The translations under genes were made by a program, and so were the position numbers. Below, piece after piece: positions 9,328 through 16,835 of a DNA stretch of 64,000 nucleotides. Location of the stretch: positions 62,001 to 126,000 of the forward strand of contig JBJXFE010000073.1 of the NCBI GenBank assembly GCA_046153875.1, given 5' to 3'. The number at the start of each line of letters is the position of its first letter. Within the stretch, counting starts at the first letter, position 1. The notes beneath the pieces are model-generated. The model worked only from the letters and a program-made list of their open reading frames with translations, had not been told where the DNA came from and made no database searches. Origin of the DNA: JBJXFE01 sp046153875. GTDB taxonomy: Bacteria; Planctomycetota; Phycisphaerae; Phycisphaerales; UBA1924.

Positions 9328-10413
9328 CTACGGGCACCCGAGCACATACTTGCCCTGGAAGCAGCCGAAATCCGCGACGCTCAGCCCGCCGCTCGCGGTG
9401 CAGTCCGCGTACAGATCGCCGAGAACATACTTGCCCTGGAAGCACCCGAAGTCCGCCACCGAGAGCGCTCCGTTCGCCGTGCAGTCGGCGTAGCACCCGC
9501 CGGGCACGAACGTCACGAACACCGGAGCGATCAGGCTGCCGGCGCCCGGCGCCACGGCCACCCCAAGGAACGCGCCGTTCACGCCGCTGTATTTCAGCAC
9601 GCTGTGCGTCGTGAGGGACGTCACGTACAGGTCGCCCGCGTCGTCGAACGCCAGGCCCACGGGCACGTCCAACCCGCCCGAGCCGGACGCCACGAAGTCC
9701 CCGAGGAACACGCCGGTCCCGGCGTCATACCGCTTCACGCTGTCGCCCGTCTCGCTCGTGACATACAGCCCGTTCGGACGGAACACGAGGACTCGCGGCC
9801 GGCCGATCGACGCGACCGCCATCCCGAGGTACGCCCCCGACGTGCCGTCGTACTTCAGGACGCGGTTGTTCCAGTAGCTCGGCACGTAGAGGTGCCCGTC
9901 GGGCCCGAAGATCGTGCCGTTATCCGCCCCGTCCAGTCCTCCGAGCCCCGGGGGCACGAAGACGCCGAGGGGCGCGCCCGAGCCGCCGTCGAACTTCAGG
10001 ACGTTGTCGGTGTTGAAGCACGACACGTACAGGTGCCCGTCCGGTCCCCACGCGATCCCGGTCGGCGTCACGAGCCCGCCGCTGCCCGGCACCACGAACA
10101 CACCCGCGAAGGCGCCGCTCACCGGGTGGTACCGCAGGATGGAGTTGGAGGCCTCGCTGGCGACGTACATCAGCCCGTCGGGGCCGAGGCGCGCCGCGAG
10201 CGGTCCGTTCAACCCCACGCCGGGCTGGAGCACGCCCGTGACCGCGCCCGTCGCCGCGTTGAACCGGGCCACGTTGTCCGAGGTGAACCCGCACACGAAC
10301 AGCTCGCCGGGCCGCCCCCATGACGCCCCCACGAACGCCGACAGCATCAACGACGCTGCGGCGACCAGCGGGGCGCACACCGGCACGGCGGAAATGGGGC
10401 GGTGACGGCTCAT
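9328..10413 (-). CDS. Secreted NHL/Vgb-like beta-propeller protein with GC-type dockerin pair
   Basis: Exported protein of 361 residues. After a signal peptide (about 1-32) six or so repeats of about 45 residues carry LxxPxGIAWGPDGHLYVxxFxTDNVLKFD-like motifs, the signature of NHL or virginiamycin-lyase-type propellers. Two dockerin repeats (ADCTANGALSVADFGCFQ and ADCTASGGLSVADFGCFQ) close the protein, ending LGCP. I chose the ATG at 10413 because GAGGGAGAA sits nine bases upstream and the signal peptide begins there; the frame stays open for 56 more codons. No catalytic residues stand out, so a binding role is as likely as an enzymatic one. It is divergent from the guanylate kinase gene. Confidence 0.87.
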   Translation of the reverse strand: MSRHRPISAVPVCAPLVAAASLMLSAFVGASWGRPGELFVCGFTSDNVARFNAATGAVTGVLQPGVGLNGPLAARLGPDGLMYVASEASNSILRYHPVSGAFAGVFVVPGSGGLVTPTGIAWGPDGHLYVSCFNTDNVLKFDGGSGAPLGVFVPPGLGGLDGADNGTIFGPDGHLYVPSYWNNRVLKYDGTSGAYLGMAVASIGRPRVLVFRPNGLYVTSETGDSVKRYDAGTGVFLGDFVASGSGGLDVPVGLAFDDAGDLYVTSLTTHSVLKYSGVNGAFLGVAVAPGAGSLIAPVFVTFVPGGCYADCTANGALSVADFGCFQGKYVLGDLYADCTASGGLSVADFGCFQGKYVLGCP

Positions 10414-10603
10414 GTCGCGTTCTCCCTCGACAGCCCGCCTCCCGCGGCACATCCGGACGGAAAGTACGGCGGTCGGGCGACGCGGAAACGACCCGACCCG
10501 TCGGGGCGCGCGTGTACGGGAATATACCCCCACATGCGCCGAGAACCCTGGCGCTTTCTTGCCTCTCACCACGTCGTACACTCACCCCCCGATCGAGCAC
10601 CTC

Positions 10604-11233
10604 ATGCCCGAACCGACGGCCCATCACCGACTCGCCACCGACACCGACGACGGGATGCTCCTGGTCATCAGCGGACCGAGCGGCGTCGGCAAGACCACGA
10701 TCACCCGAGCGGTCGAGCGGGCCATCCCCGGCTCGGTCTTCAGCGTCTCCGCCTCGACGCGACAGAAAACCGCCGCGGACGTCGAGGGCGTGGACTACCA
10801 CTTCGTGAATGACGCGGAGTTCGACCGCATGGTGGCGGGCGGCGCGTTCCTCGAGTGGGCCGGTGTCTTCGGCAAGAAATACGGCACGCCGCGGGCGTGG
10901 GTGGACGAGCAGCTCCGCCGCGGTCGGCTCGTCATCCTCGAGATCGACGTCCAGGGTGCGAAGCAGGTCAAGGCGATCATCCCCTCGGCCTTCGGGCTGT
11001 TCATCCTGCCGCCGAGCGAGGCGGTGCTCCTGGACCGCCTGCGCCGCCGCCGGCGCGATCCGGAGGACGTGATCCGCCGACGGTTCGCGGAAGCGAAGTG
11101 GGAGATCGACGAGGCCCGCGCCAGCGGAGCCTACGACGAGTTCCTCGTCAACGACGATCTGGACGCGACCATCCGGCGCGCGGTCGAGGTCGTCCAGGGC
11201 GAGCGCCGGCGTCGGCGCGGCACGCCCGCCTAA
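10604..11233 (+). CDS. gmk: Guanylate kinase
   Basis: Phosphorylates GMP to GDP with ATP, in the cytoplasm, as part of purine nucleotide supply. The 209-residue length is normal. The P-loop GPSGVGKTT lies near residue 25, the GMP-binding SASTRQKTAADVEGVDYHFV follows, and ILEIDVQGAKQVK and the lid region RRRRRDPEDVIRRRFAEA are as in the family. Two starts are possible, ATG 10604 or ATG 10655, the latter starting right at MLLVISGP; neither has a strong ribosome site. The upstream region (10414-10603) contains an inverted repeat GGTCGGG/CCCGACC at 10471-10498 and is shared with the divergent propeller gene. Confidence 0.95.
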   Translation: MPEPTAHHRLATDTDDGMLLVISGPSGVGKTTITRAVERAIPGSVFSVSASTRQKTAADVEGVDYHFVNDAEFDRMVAGGAFLEWAGVFGKKYGTPRAWVDEQLRRGRLVILEIDVQGAKQVKAIIPSAFGLFILPPSEAVLLDRLRRRRRDPEDVIRRRFAEAKWEIDEARASGAYDEFLVNDDLDATIRRAVEVVQGERRRRRGTPA

Positions 11234-11342
11234 CCTTGACACTCCGTTCGGGGTTCGGATACGTTCACCCCGCGGGGAGGCGGCGGCGTGAGTGGGCCGA
11301 CGCGGTCCGGAGGGTCGAACCGTCGGTGTGGGGAGCGCGATC

Positions 11343-12401
11343 ATGAATCGGACGACGTGGACGGTGACGGCCGCGGGGGCTGCGGTCGCGGCGATGGCGG
11401 CGTGCTCGGGCGGACGCAAGAGCTCCACGGGCGACCCGTCGCAGGTCCTCGGCCCCGGCGCCGCGTACCGCGACATCCGCCAGGAGACGTTCACCCGCGG
11501 GATCGACGCCTACCCGGCCGTCTCCCCCGACGGCGTCCACTTCGCCTACCAGCGCTTCCAGGACGAGAACTACGACATCTGGGTGAAGCTCACCACCGCC
11601 CGCAACGAGGGCGCGGGGCGCCAGGTCACGTTCACGCGCGAGCACGACCGCCGGCCATCCTGGCTCGGCACCGACCGGCTCGTCTTCGACTCCATGCGCG
11701 TGGACACCTGCAAGCTCTGGCGTCAGAACGCCTCGGGCTCCGGCGGAGCGACCCTCATCAGCCGGGGCAACCACCCGGACCTCGACGCCGACACCGCCCA
11801 GGACGGATCGATCGTCTTCGTCTCGCAGGTCCCCGAAGAGATCGTCACCCGCGACGACCAGGGCAAGCTCTGGCGTCAGTTCCGCGAGATGCCCACGATC
11901 TGGCGGCTCACGCCCGACGGCTCCATGACCATGCTCGCGGAGGGGATCAGCCCGGGGTGGTCCCCCGACAGCGAGCAGATCGCCTTCGCCTCGAACCGCC
12001 AGGGCAGCTTCGACATCTACATCATGGACCGCGACGGCAGCAACCTCACGCAACTGACCTCCGGACCGGCCACCGACATCGAGGCGTGCTGGTCGCCGGA
12101 CGGGCGCTGGATCGCGTTCGCCACCGACCGCTCGGTGGGGCGCGCCCGCACGCGGGACTTCAACATCTGGGTCATGCGGTCCGACGGCAGCGCCCAGACG
12201 CAGATCACGAACCAGGAGGGGTACGAGGGCGGGCCCACGTGGGGGCCGGACCAGCAGAACCCGCAGGGGCGCATCTTCTTCCACGCGCACCGCGGCGGGG
12301 ACTACGACATCTGGAGCGTGGCGCCGAAGCTCGACGAATCCTCGATGGTGCCGGGGTCTCGCGGGCGCGGCGTGACGCCCATGACCATCACGGTGCGATA
12401 A
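11343..12401 (+). CDS. TolB-like beta-propeller lipoprotein
   Basis: Predicted membrane-anchored lipoprotein of 352 residues. The N-terminus has a hydrophobic stretch and a lipobox VAAMAAC, with Cys near residue 20 as the lipidation site. The body holds PD40/WD40-like TolB repeats such as YPAVSPDGVHFAY, SPGWSPDSEQIAFASNRQG, FDIYIMDRDGSNLTQLT and EACWSPDGRWIAFATDR. The start ATG has GGGGAG about nine bases upstream. It follows gmk by 110 nt and may be cotranscribed. No TolB N-terminal domain or Pal/TolA genes are nearby, so it is probably not the Tol-Pal component itself; a scaffold role at the envelope is inferred. Confidence 0.85.
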   Translation: MNRTTWTVTAAGAAVAAMAACSGGRKSSTGDPSQVLGPGAAYRDIRQETFTRGIDAYPAVSPDGVHFAYQRFQDENYDIWVKLTTARNEGAGRQVTFTREHDRRPSWLGTDRLVFDSMRVDTCKLWRQNASGSGGATLISRGNHPDLDADTAQDGSIVFVSQVPEEIVTRDDQGKLWRQFREMPTIWRLTPDGSMTMLAEGISPGWSPDSEQIAFASNRQGSFDIYIMDRDGSNLTQLTSGPATDIEACWSPDGRWIAFATDRSVGRARTRDFNIWVMRSDGSAQTQITNQEGYEGGPTWGPDQQNPQGRIFFHAHRGGDYDIWSVAPKLDESSMVPGSRGRGVTPMTITVR

Positions 12402-12464
12402 CCACACCGCCCGGCAGCCGCGCCGAGGGCCCGACAATCCCTGCAAGTGTTCCGGAGCTGCCGC

Positions 12465-13091
12465 TCAGCGCCGGCGGCGGCGCGCCAGCCCGGCCAGCGC
12501 CAACGCGCCCAGCCCGAGCGTCCCGGGGGCGGGCACGGCCTCGATCTCGATGCACCACCCGCCGGTGAACGCGCCGATGTCGCCCCCGGCATCGTCCATC
12601 ACGAAGAGTTGCCACACGCCGTTGGGGTTGATCCCGTTGAGCGAGCCGAGGGTCGAGCCGTACGGACCGGCCGGTGCGGGCGCGTTGAAGGGGTCGGCGA
12701 GCGCGCCGAAGTTCGTCGGGGCGTACGAGCCGCTGACGATCTGCGCGAACTCGGGGAACGACGGCGCGCCGTCCTGGATCACCAGTTCGACGTTGTTCAC
12801 GACGAAGTCACCGCCCGCATCGGACATCAGCAGCACGGAACCCCCGTTCGGGGCGACAAGCAGGATGTCGAGGTCGCCGGGGAACGTGTGCGTGAAGCCG
12901 TGCAGCAGCACCTTGACGCCCGCCAGCGACGTCTGCTGACCGCCGACCAGGATGCTCGTGGGGTAGGGAGTGGAGGGGCCGGAGGTGCCCGCGCCGCCCG
13001 GCACCGAGATCGGGATCGGGTTGCAGAACACTGTCGCCGAAGCGGACCCTGCGGCGAGAAGAATCGCGGCAATCGCAGCAGAACGGATCAT
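12465..13091 (-). CDS. PEP-CTERM sorted protein with proprotein-convertase P-like domain
   Basis: Exported protein of 208 residues. Signal peptide about 1-20 (ASATV). The body resembles the P-domain beta-sandwich: LxGVKVLLHGFTHTFPGDLDILLVAPNG early and NGVWQLFVMDDAGGDIGAFTGGW late. The C-terminus VPAPGTLGLGALALAGLARRRRR is a complete PEP-CTERM signal: a VPxP motif, a transmembrane stretch and an Arg cluster. Proteins of this kind are sorted by an exosortase, which is not in this window. The start is taken as ATG 13091 because a GGGAGGGAG ribosome site precedes it; a GTG lies immediately before. Function beyond sorting is unknown. Confidence 0.88.
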   Translation of the reverse strand: MIRSAAIAAILLAAGSASATVFCNPIPISVPGGAGTSGPSTPYPTSILVGGQQTSLAGVKVLLHGFTHTFPGDLDILLVAPNGGSVLLMSDAGGDFVVNNVELVIQDGAPSFPEFAQIVSGSYAPTNFGALADPFNAPAPAGPYGSTLGSLNGINPNGVWQLFVMDDAGGDIGAFTGGWCIEIEAVPAPGTLGLGALALAGLARRRRR

Positions 13092-13166
13092 CACTCACTC
13101 CCTCCCGGCCCAGCGTCACAAGCCCGCCGATCAGACGGGCCGCCGACACACACCACGGATGGAGAT

Positions 13167-13184
13167 ACCGCGCTTACGCGCGGT
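13167..13184. other. Short perfect hairpin in the upstream region of the PEP-CTERM gene
   Basis: ACCGCGC-TTAC-GCGCGGT forms a 7-bp stem with a four-base loop. It lies between the SnoaL-like gene and the PEP-CTERM gene, both read leftwards, so it could end the first transcript or sit in the leader of the second. No T-run follows on either strand. Confidence 0.4.
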
Positions 13185-13300
13185 GCCTCTCTCGTCCTCA
13201 CACCGCCATTGTGCCCCCGGGCCGGCGTCGATGCAAGCACGAAAACACGTTTTATCAGGACGTGACCCGAACAACATCCTGTCACGCCACGCGGCTCCAC

Positions 13301-13317
13301 CGGGGTTCGAATCCCCG
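13301..13317 (+). other. Isolated tRNA T-arm-like sequence
   Basis: CGGGG-TTCGAAT-CCCCG is a perfect tRNA T-stem and loop. I could not build the acceptor, D or anticodon arms around it: the 7 nt after the stem would need TGCCCTT about 65 nt upstream, which is absent. It may be a leftover 3' end of a tRNA gene or an old attachment site, or chance. The 264-nt gap that holds it (13092-13355) otherwise shows only the hairpin at 13167. Confidence 0.35.
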
Positions 13318-13355
13318 AAGGGCAGCATCACCGCACGAGGCCAACCGAAACGCCG

Positions 13356-13880
13356 TCACGCCCCCGGCGTCGCGTACATGAACTCCTCGCGGACGATCTT
13401 CCCCTTCTCGACGGTGTAGACCCCGACCTCGTCCATGTTCTGGCGCTGGCCCGTGGACTTGGTCTCGACGTCCATGCGGAATCTCACCGCAAAGCCGGAG
13501 GCGCCGACGAACGGCCCCTCGGCTGACGCACCGTGGAGCACGTGGTCGCTCATCCACCAGGCGTTCTTCGCGTCCACGGCCTTGCGCCCGCGCCACGCCA
13601 TGGCCACGCCGACGCCCTCGACGCTCTCGATGTCGGGAGACCAGTACTTCGCCTCGATCTCCTTGAACTGACCCTTGTTGAACATGGCGATCAGGTCGGC
13701 GCCGATCTGGGCGGGCGTGGCGCCCTTGCCCGTGGATACGGGGACCGGCTCGAGCGACTTGCCGGCCTTCTTGGAAGGCTTGTCACCCTTCTTGCCCGCC
13801 TTCGCGGCCTTCTTCAGGGCTTTCTTCTCGGCCTTGTTCTGCTTCTTGTCCTTCTTCCGCTTCTTGTCCTTCTTGCCCAC
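13356..13880 (-). CDS. SnoaL/NTF2-like protein with lysine-rich N-terminus
   Basis: Small protein of 174 residues. The first ~45 residues are almost entirely Lys, Asp and Ala (KKDKKRKKDKKQNKAEKK), disordered and strongly basic. The rest (about 55-172) resembles the SnoaL/DUF4440 fold: an N-terminal helix ADLIAMFNKGQFKEIEAKYWSPD, a tryptophan-containing WRGRKAVDAKNAWWMSD, and a final beta-sheet with VGVYTVEKGKIVREEFMY. This fold binds small ligands or acts as a dimeric isomerase, but no specific activity can be assigned. The start is GTG with GGAGGAG eight bases upstream. The basic tail might bind nucleic acid or ribosomes (inference). Confidence 0.75.
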   Translation of the reverse strand: MGKKDKKRKKDKKQNKAEKKALKKAAKAGKKGDKPSKKAGKSLEPVPVSTGKGATPAQIGADLIAMFNKGQFKEIEAKYWSPDIESVEGVGVAMAWRGRKAVDAKNAWWMSDHVLHGASAEGPFVGASGFAVRFRMDVETKSTGQRQNMDEVGVYTVEKGKIVREEFMYATPGA

Positions 13881-13949
13881 GGCTCAACTCCTCCGGTTCA
13901 TTCGGTTCCGCACTCGGCAGGGTAGTCCACCACCCGCGCCCCGTGCATC

Positions 13950-15182
13950 CTAGCGGATCGTCAGCGTCGGCTTGGCCTTGCCCTGGCGCACCGCCGCGAG
14001 CGCGGCCTGCTGCTCGACGTTCGTCACGAGCGTTTCGAGGGCTTCGGCGAGTAGGGACGGTCCCTTGCGGTCGCGTTTTTGTGCGAAGTTCGCCGACGGG
14101 TCGCCGCGGTCGGAGTTCTCGCGCAGGGCGATCGTGACCGGCACCGCGCCCAGGAACGGCACGCCGAGTCGCGAGGCCATCTTGGCCGCGCCGCCCTTGC
14201 CGAACAGGTCGTACTCGCGCGGCGGGTCGAGGTCGTCGGCGATGAACGTGCTCATGTTCTCGACCACGCCCAGCACCTCGATGCCGAGCTGGCGGAACAT
14301 CTGGGCCGCACGCACGGCGTCGTCCTGCGCGACTTTCTGCGGCGTGCACACAATGACCGCGCCGGTGAGCGAGAGCGCCTGCGCCATGGTCAGCGGCACA
14401 TCGCCCGTGCCCGGCGGCAGGTCGATCACGAGATAGTCCAGGTCGCCCCAGTCCGTCTGCTCGGCGAGCTGCTTGAACGCGCCGTGGGCCATGGGGCCGC
14501 GCCAGATCAGCGGCTTGTCGGCATCGACGAGCTTGCCGATGGTGACGGCCTTGACGCCGTGGACGTAGAACGGCTGGAGCTTGCCCGCGTGGACGACCTG
14601 CTCCATCGCGTCGAGCCCGAGCATCGTGGGGATCGACGGGCCGTAGATATCTCCGTCGAGCAGGCCGACCGCGTGCCCGCGCCGCGCGAGCCCAACCGCG
14701 AGGTTCACGGCGATGGTGGACTTGCCGACGCCGCCCTTGCCCGCGCCCACTGCGATCACGCGGCGCACGCCGGGGAGCCCCCCCCCACCGCCACCACCAG
14801 CCGCGCTGCGCTCCGGCCCGAGCCCGGGGATCGGGCGGTGCCCCGCGCCGGCCGCGGGAGCCGCGGGTTGAGCCGGTGTTGACGGACGCGACCGCGCGGC
14901 CGCTCCGAACCGCACCGCGTGGACAACCGTGCCGCGCGGGTCCGTGAACTCGACGTGCAGCCCGACGAGCGCGTCCCCCGCCGCCCCGACGATCGCGCGG
15001 TGGGCGGCCTTCGCGGCCTGGTCCATCGCGGGCGGCGTCGAACCCGGCTCGGCGTCGACCTTCACCGTGGCGTGCCCGTCGCACGCCGCGACGTGCCGCA
15101 GCGTCAGCGCCCGCCCGGTGAGCGGGTCGAGAACTGCGGCGAGGGCGTCGGTCACGAGGGCTTTGGTGACTGCGGGTGGCAT
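13950..15182 (-). CDS. mrp: Mrp/NBP35-family P-loop ATPase lacking the CXXC motif
   Basis: Cytosolic ATPase related to iron-sulfur cluster carriers (Mrp, ApbC). A divergent MIP18/DUF59 domain covers about 1-95, a Pro/Gly-rich linker follows, and the ATPase starts with the deviant Walker A GKGGVGKST near residue 148. Switch and Walker B regions (DGDIYGPSIPTMLG, DYLVIDLPPGTGDVPLT) are intact. The dimer-interface CXXC that holds the cluster in ApbC normally follows ENMS; here that segment reads ENMSTFIADDLDPPREYDLFG with no cysteine. It may not carry a cluster in the usual way. The ATG at 15182 is preferred because DUF59 begins there, although no clear ribosome site is present and the frame is open for 41 more codons. 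Confidence 0.9.
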   Translation of the reverse strand: MPPAVTKALVTDALAAVLDPLTGRALTLRHVAACDGHATVKVDAEPGSTPPAMDQAAKAAHRAIVGAAGDALVGLHVEFTDPRGTVVHAVRFGAAARSRPSTPAQPAAPAAGAGHRPIPGLGPERSAAGGGGGGGLPGVRRVIAVGAGKGGVGKSTIAVNLAVGLARRGHAVGLLDGDIYGPSIPTMLGLDAMEQVVHAGKLQPFYVHGVKAVTIGKLVDADKPLIWRGPMAHGAFKQLAEQTDWGDLDYLVIDLPPGTGDVPLTMAQALSLTGAVIVCTPQKVAQDDAVRAAQMFRQLGIEVLGVVENMSTFIADDLDPPREYDLFGKGGAAKMASRLGVPFLGAVPVTIALRENSDRGDPSANFAQKRDRKGPSLLAEALETLVTNVEQQAALAAVRQGKAKPTLTIR

Positions 15183-15340
15183 GTGTGAACCAGTGTCGGC
15201 GGTGTGGCCGATGCCGACGACCCGACAGGCCGATGGTAGCGTGCGGAGGGCTCGTTCCGGCGTGCAATCGAGCCCCCCGCCCGGCGTTGTGCCGGTGTTC
15301 GTCAAGGCCGGTCTGCGGGGACCATTTGCAGGGGAATGAC

Positions 15341-16387
15341 ATGCGAGCGAAGTCAGCGTTGGCGTTGCTGGTGGTGTGTGCGGGGGCGGCGATGCCGGCG
15401 GCCGCTCAGCAGGAGCGTCGGCCCGAGCCGCCGCTCTCGGGCCCGCGGGTCCGCGAGCAGCGGATCCCCGGCGTCGAGCAGGGATTCTCCGAGGGGCGTC
15501 GCGAGGCGGGACCGGGACGGCGGGAGATGGTCATCCCCCACCGTGTGTTCATGCAGGCGATCGGCGCGCTGCGCGGCGACGGGGAGCACGCCGCCGACGA
15601 ATCGCTGCGCCTCACGCCCGAGCAGGACGACAAGATCGCCGCACTCGACCGCGAGTTCCGCGAGTCGATGCGCGCCTTCACGGAACAGTCTCGCGGCGAG
15701 CAGCCCGAGGCGGGCCGGCGCGCCCGGCGCGCACCCGGCGATGCGGGCGCTCCCTCCGAAATGCCCGCCGATCGCGTGCGCGAACGCGTGGATCGGCCCG
15801 AGGGCGGCCCCGACGGCGCGCCGAGCCCCGAGCGCCGCCGCGAACGCCTCGACGCGATGCGCGAGAACGCGCCGCGACCGACGGATACCCACACGAAGAT
15901 GTTCGCCGTCCTCGACCAGCCCCAGCGCGCGTTCGTGAAGGAGCGCGTGGACGCCTGGCGCAAGCAGACCGAGGAACGCATGGGCGAGGAGTACATGCAG
16001 CGCCGGCTCCGCGAGCGGCAGCCCGAGGGCGCCCCGCCGCAAGGCCAGCCTCGGCCCGGAGCAGGGCGGCCAGGTGCAGACCGCCCGGGAGCAGACCGGC
16101 CCGGCCAGGGTCGTCCGGGCGCTGACCGACCCGGTGCGCCGGACCAGGACCAGCCCGGCGCCGCCCCACAACGCGACCGCGTCCGCCGGCTGATCGAGAG
16201 GCTCGGGCAGCTCCCGCCCGAGGAGCGCGAGCGGATCCTCTCACGCATCGAAGCCGCGTTGGATCAGCGGCTGTCCGAAGGCGCCGGACCGCGCGGCCCG
16301 CGTCGCGGAGAAGACGCCGCTCCGAAGGAAGACCGTCCGCCCGAAGCAGCCCCGCCGCCCGGGCGTCGGTCGCGACCGGATCGGTGA
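15341..16387 (+). CDS. Secreted Arg/Pro/Gly-rich protein of unknown function
   Basis: A 348-residue exported protein. A signal peptide (about 1-22, ending AAAQQ) is followed by a charged, low-complexity chain. A segment near 80-105, LRLTPEQDDKIAALDREFRESM, recalls the LTxxQ helices of Spy/CpxP-type periplasmic proteins, and MFAVLDQPQRAFVKERV near 190 looks like a second such helix. From about 245 to 270 there is a degenerate PGADRPGADRPGQGRPGADRPG repeat. The start is ATG 15341 with AGGGGA seven bases upstream. It is divergent from the Mrp gene and ends before a strong terminator at 16418. A chaperone-like or stress role is only a guess. Confidence 0.7.
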   Translation: MRAKSALALLVVCAGAAMPAAAQQERRPEPPLSGPRVREQRIPGVEQGFSEGRREAGPGRREMVIPHRVFMQAIGALRGDGEHAADESLRLTPEQDDKIAALDREFRESMRAFTEQSRGEQPEAGRRARRAPGDAGAPSEMPADRVRERVDRPEGGPDGAPSPERRRERLDAMRENAPRPTDTHTKMFAVLDQPQRAFVKERVDAWRKQTEERMGEEYMQRRLRERQPEGAPPQGQPRPGAGRPGADRPGADRPGQGRPGADRPGAPDQDQPGAAPQRDRVRRLIERLGQLPPEERERILSRIEAALDQRLSEGAGPRGPRRGEDAAPKEDRPPEAAPPPGRRSRPDR

Positions 16388-16417
16388 TCACGCGCACCCA
16401 TTGATGTCATCTGACGA

Positions 16418-16455
16418 GGGGGCCGGGTCCGTTTGACCGGCCCCCTTTGTTGTTG
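16418..16455 (+). terminator. Rho-independent terminator after the secreted Arg/Pro/Gly-rich gene
   Basis: A perfect 9-bp GC stem GGGGGCCGG/CCGGCCCCC with a 10-nt loop is followed by TTTGTTGTTG. It lies 30 nt past the stop codon at 16387 and is the clearest intrinsic terminator in the window. Confidence 0.85.
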
Positions 16456-16835
16456 CGCTCCATTCCGTTCCCCCCCCCCACCCCCGCCCCCGGGGCGAGC
16501 GACGCACTGCGTGCGCCCGTTGAGGCGCGGGCGCTCCACGTGCATACAGCGAGGAGTCGCTTGACGGCAATCGTCGCTCGCAGTCTGTTAGGAGTACGGG
16601 CGAAGTCGCAATGTGAAAACAGGTTGTCAATTGCGAACCGACAGGGGGGTTGACCGATAACATTCTTGTAGTTCAACCTTGATCTCTCTCTCCTCCAGCG
16701 GGGCGCTGTCCATCGATGGCGCCCTGCTTTGCCCAACGGACGGGCGGCGGAGCCGCGTGCCGGGGGCGAAGCGAGAACAATCCGGGGCGTGAGCGGGCGA
16801 TCGCGGAACCGTCACGGCGGTGCGCGGAGGGTGGC
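16456..16835. other. Gene-free leader region ahead of the sugar epimerase
   Basis: No convincing gene is present. It holds a C-rich run (about 16469-16495), then an unusually AT-rich part (about 16600-16690) likely to contain the promoter of the epimerase; GGTTGACC near 16650 could be a -35 element. A 10-bp hairpin follows at 16697-16728. Confidence 0.55.
16697..16728 (+). promoter_or_regulatory. Leader hairpin upstream of the epimerase
   Basis: AGCGGGGCGC pairs with GCGCCCTGCT (one G-U pair) around a 12-nt loop, followed by only TTT-GCCC. It sits about 108 nt before the epimerase start and could be an attenuator or a weak terminator. Confidence 0.35.

Noticed and set aside
13253..13330. A full tRNA gene around the T-arm at 13301
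   Set aside because: Acceptor, D and anticodon arms cannot be formed; kept only as an orphan T-arm.
16020..16160. Tandem repeats in the secreted Arg/Pro/Gly-rich gene as a CRISPR array
   Set aside because: Repeats are in-frame GADRPGA-type codon repeats without spacers.
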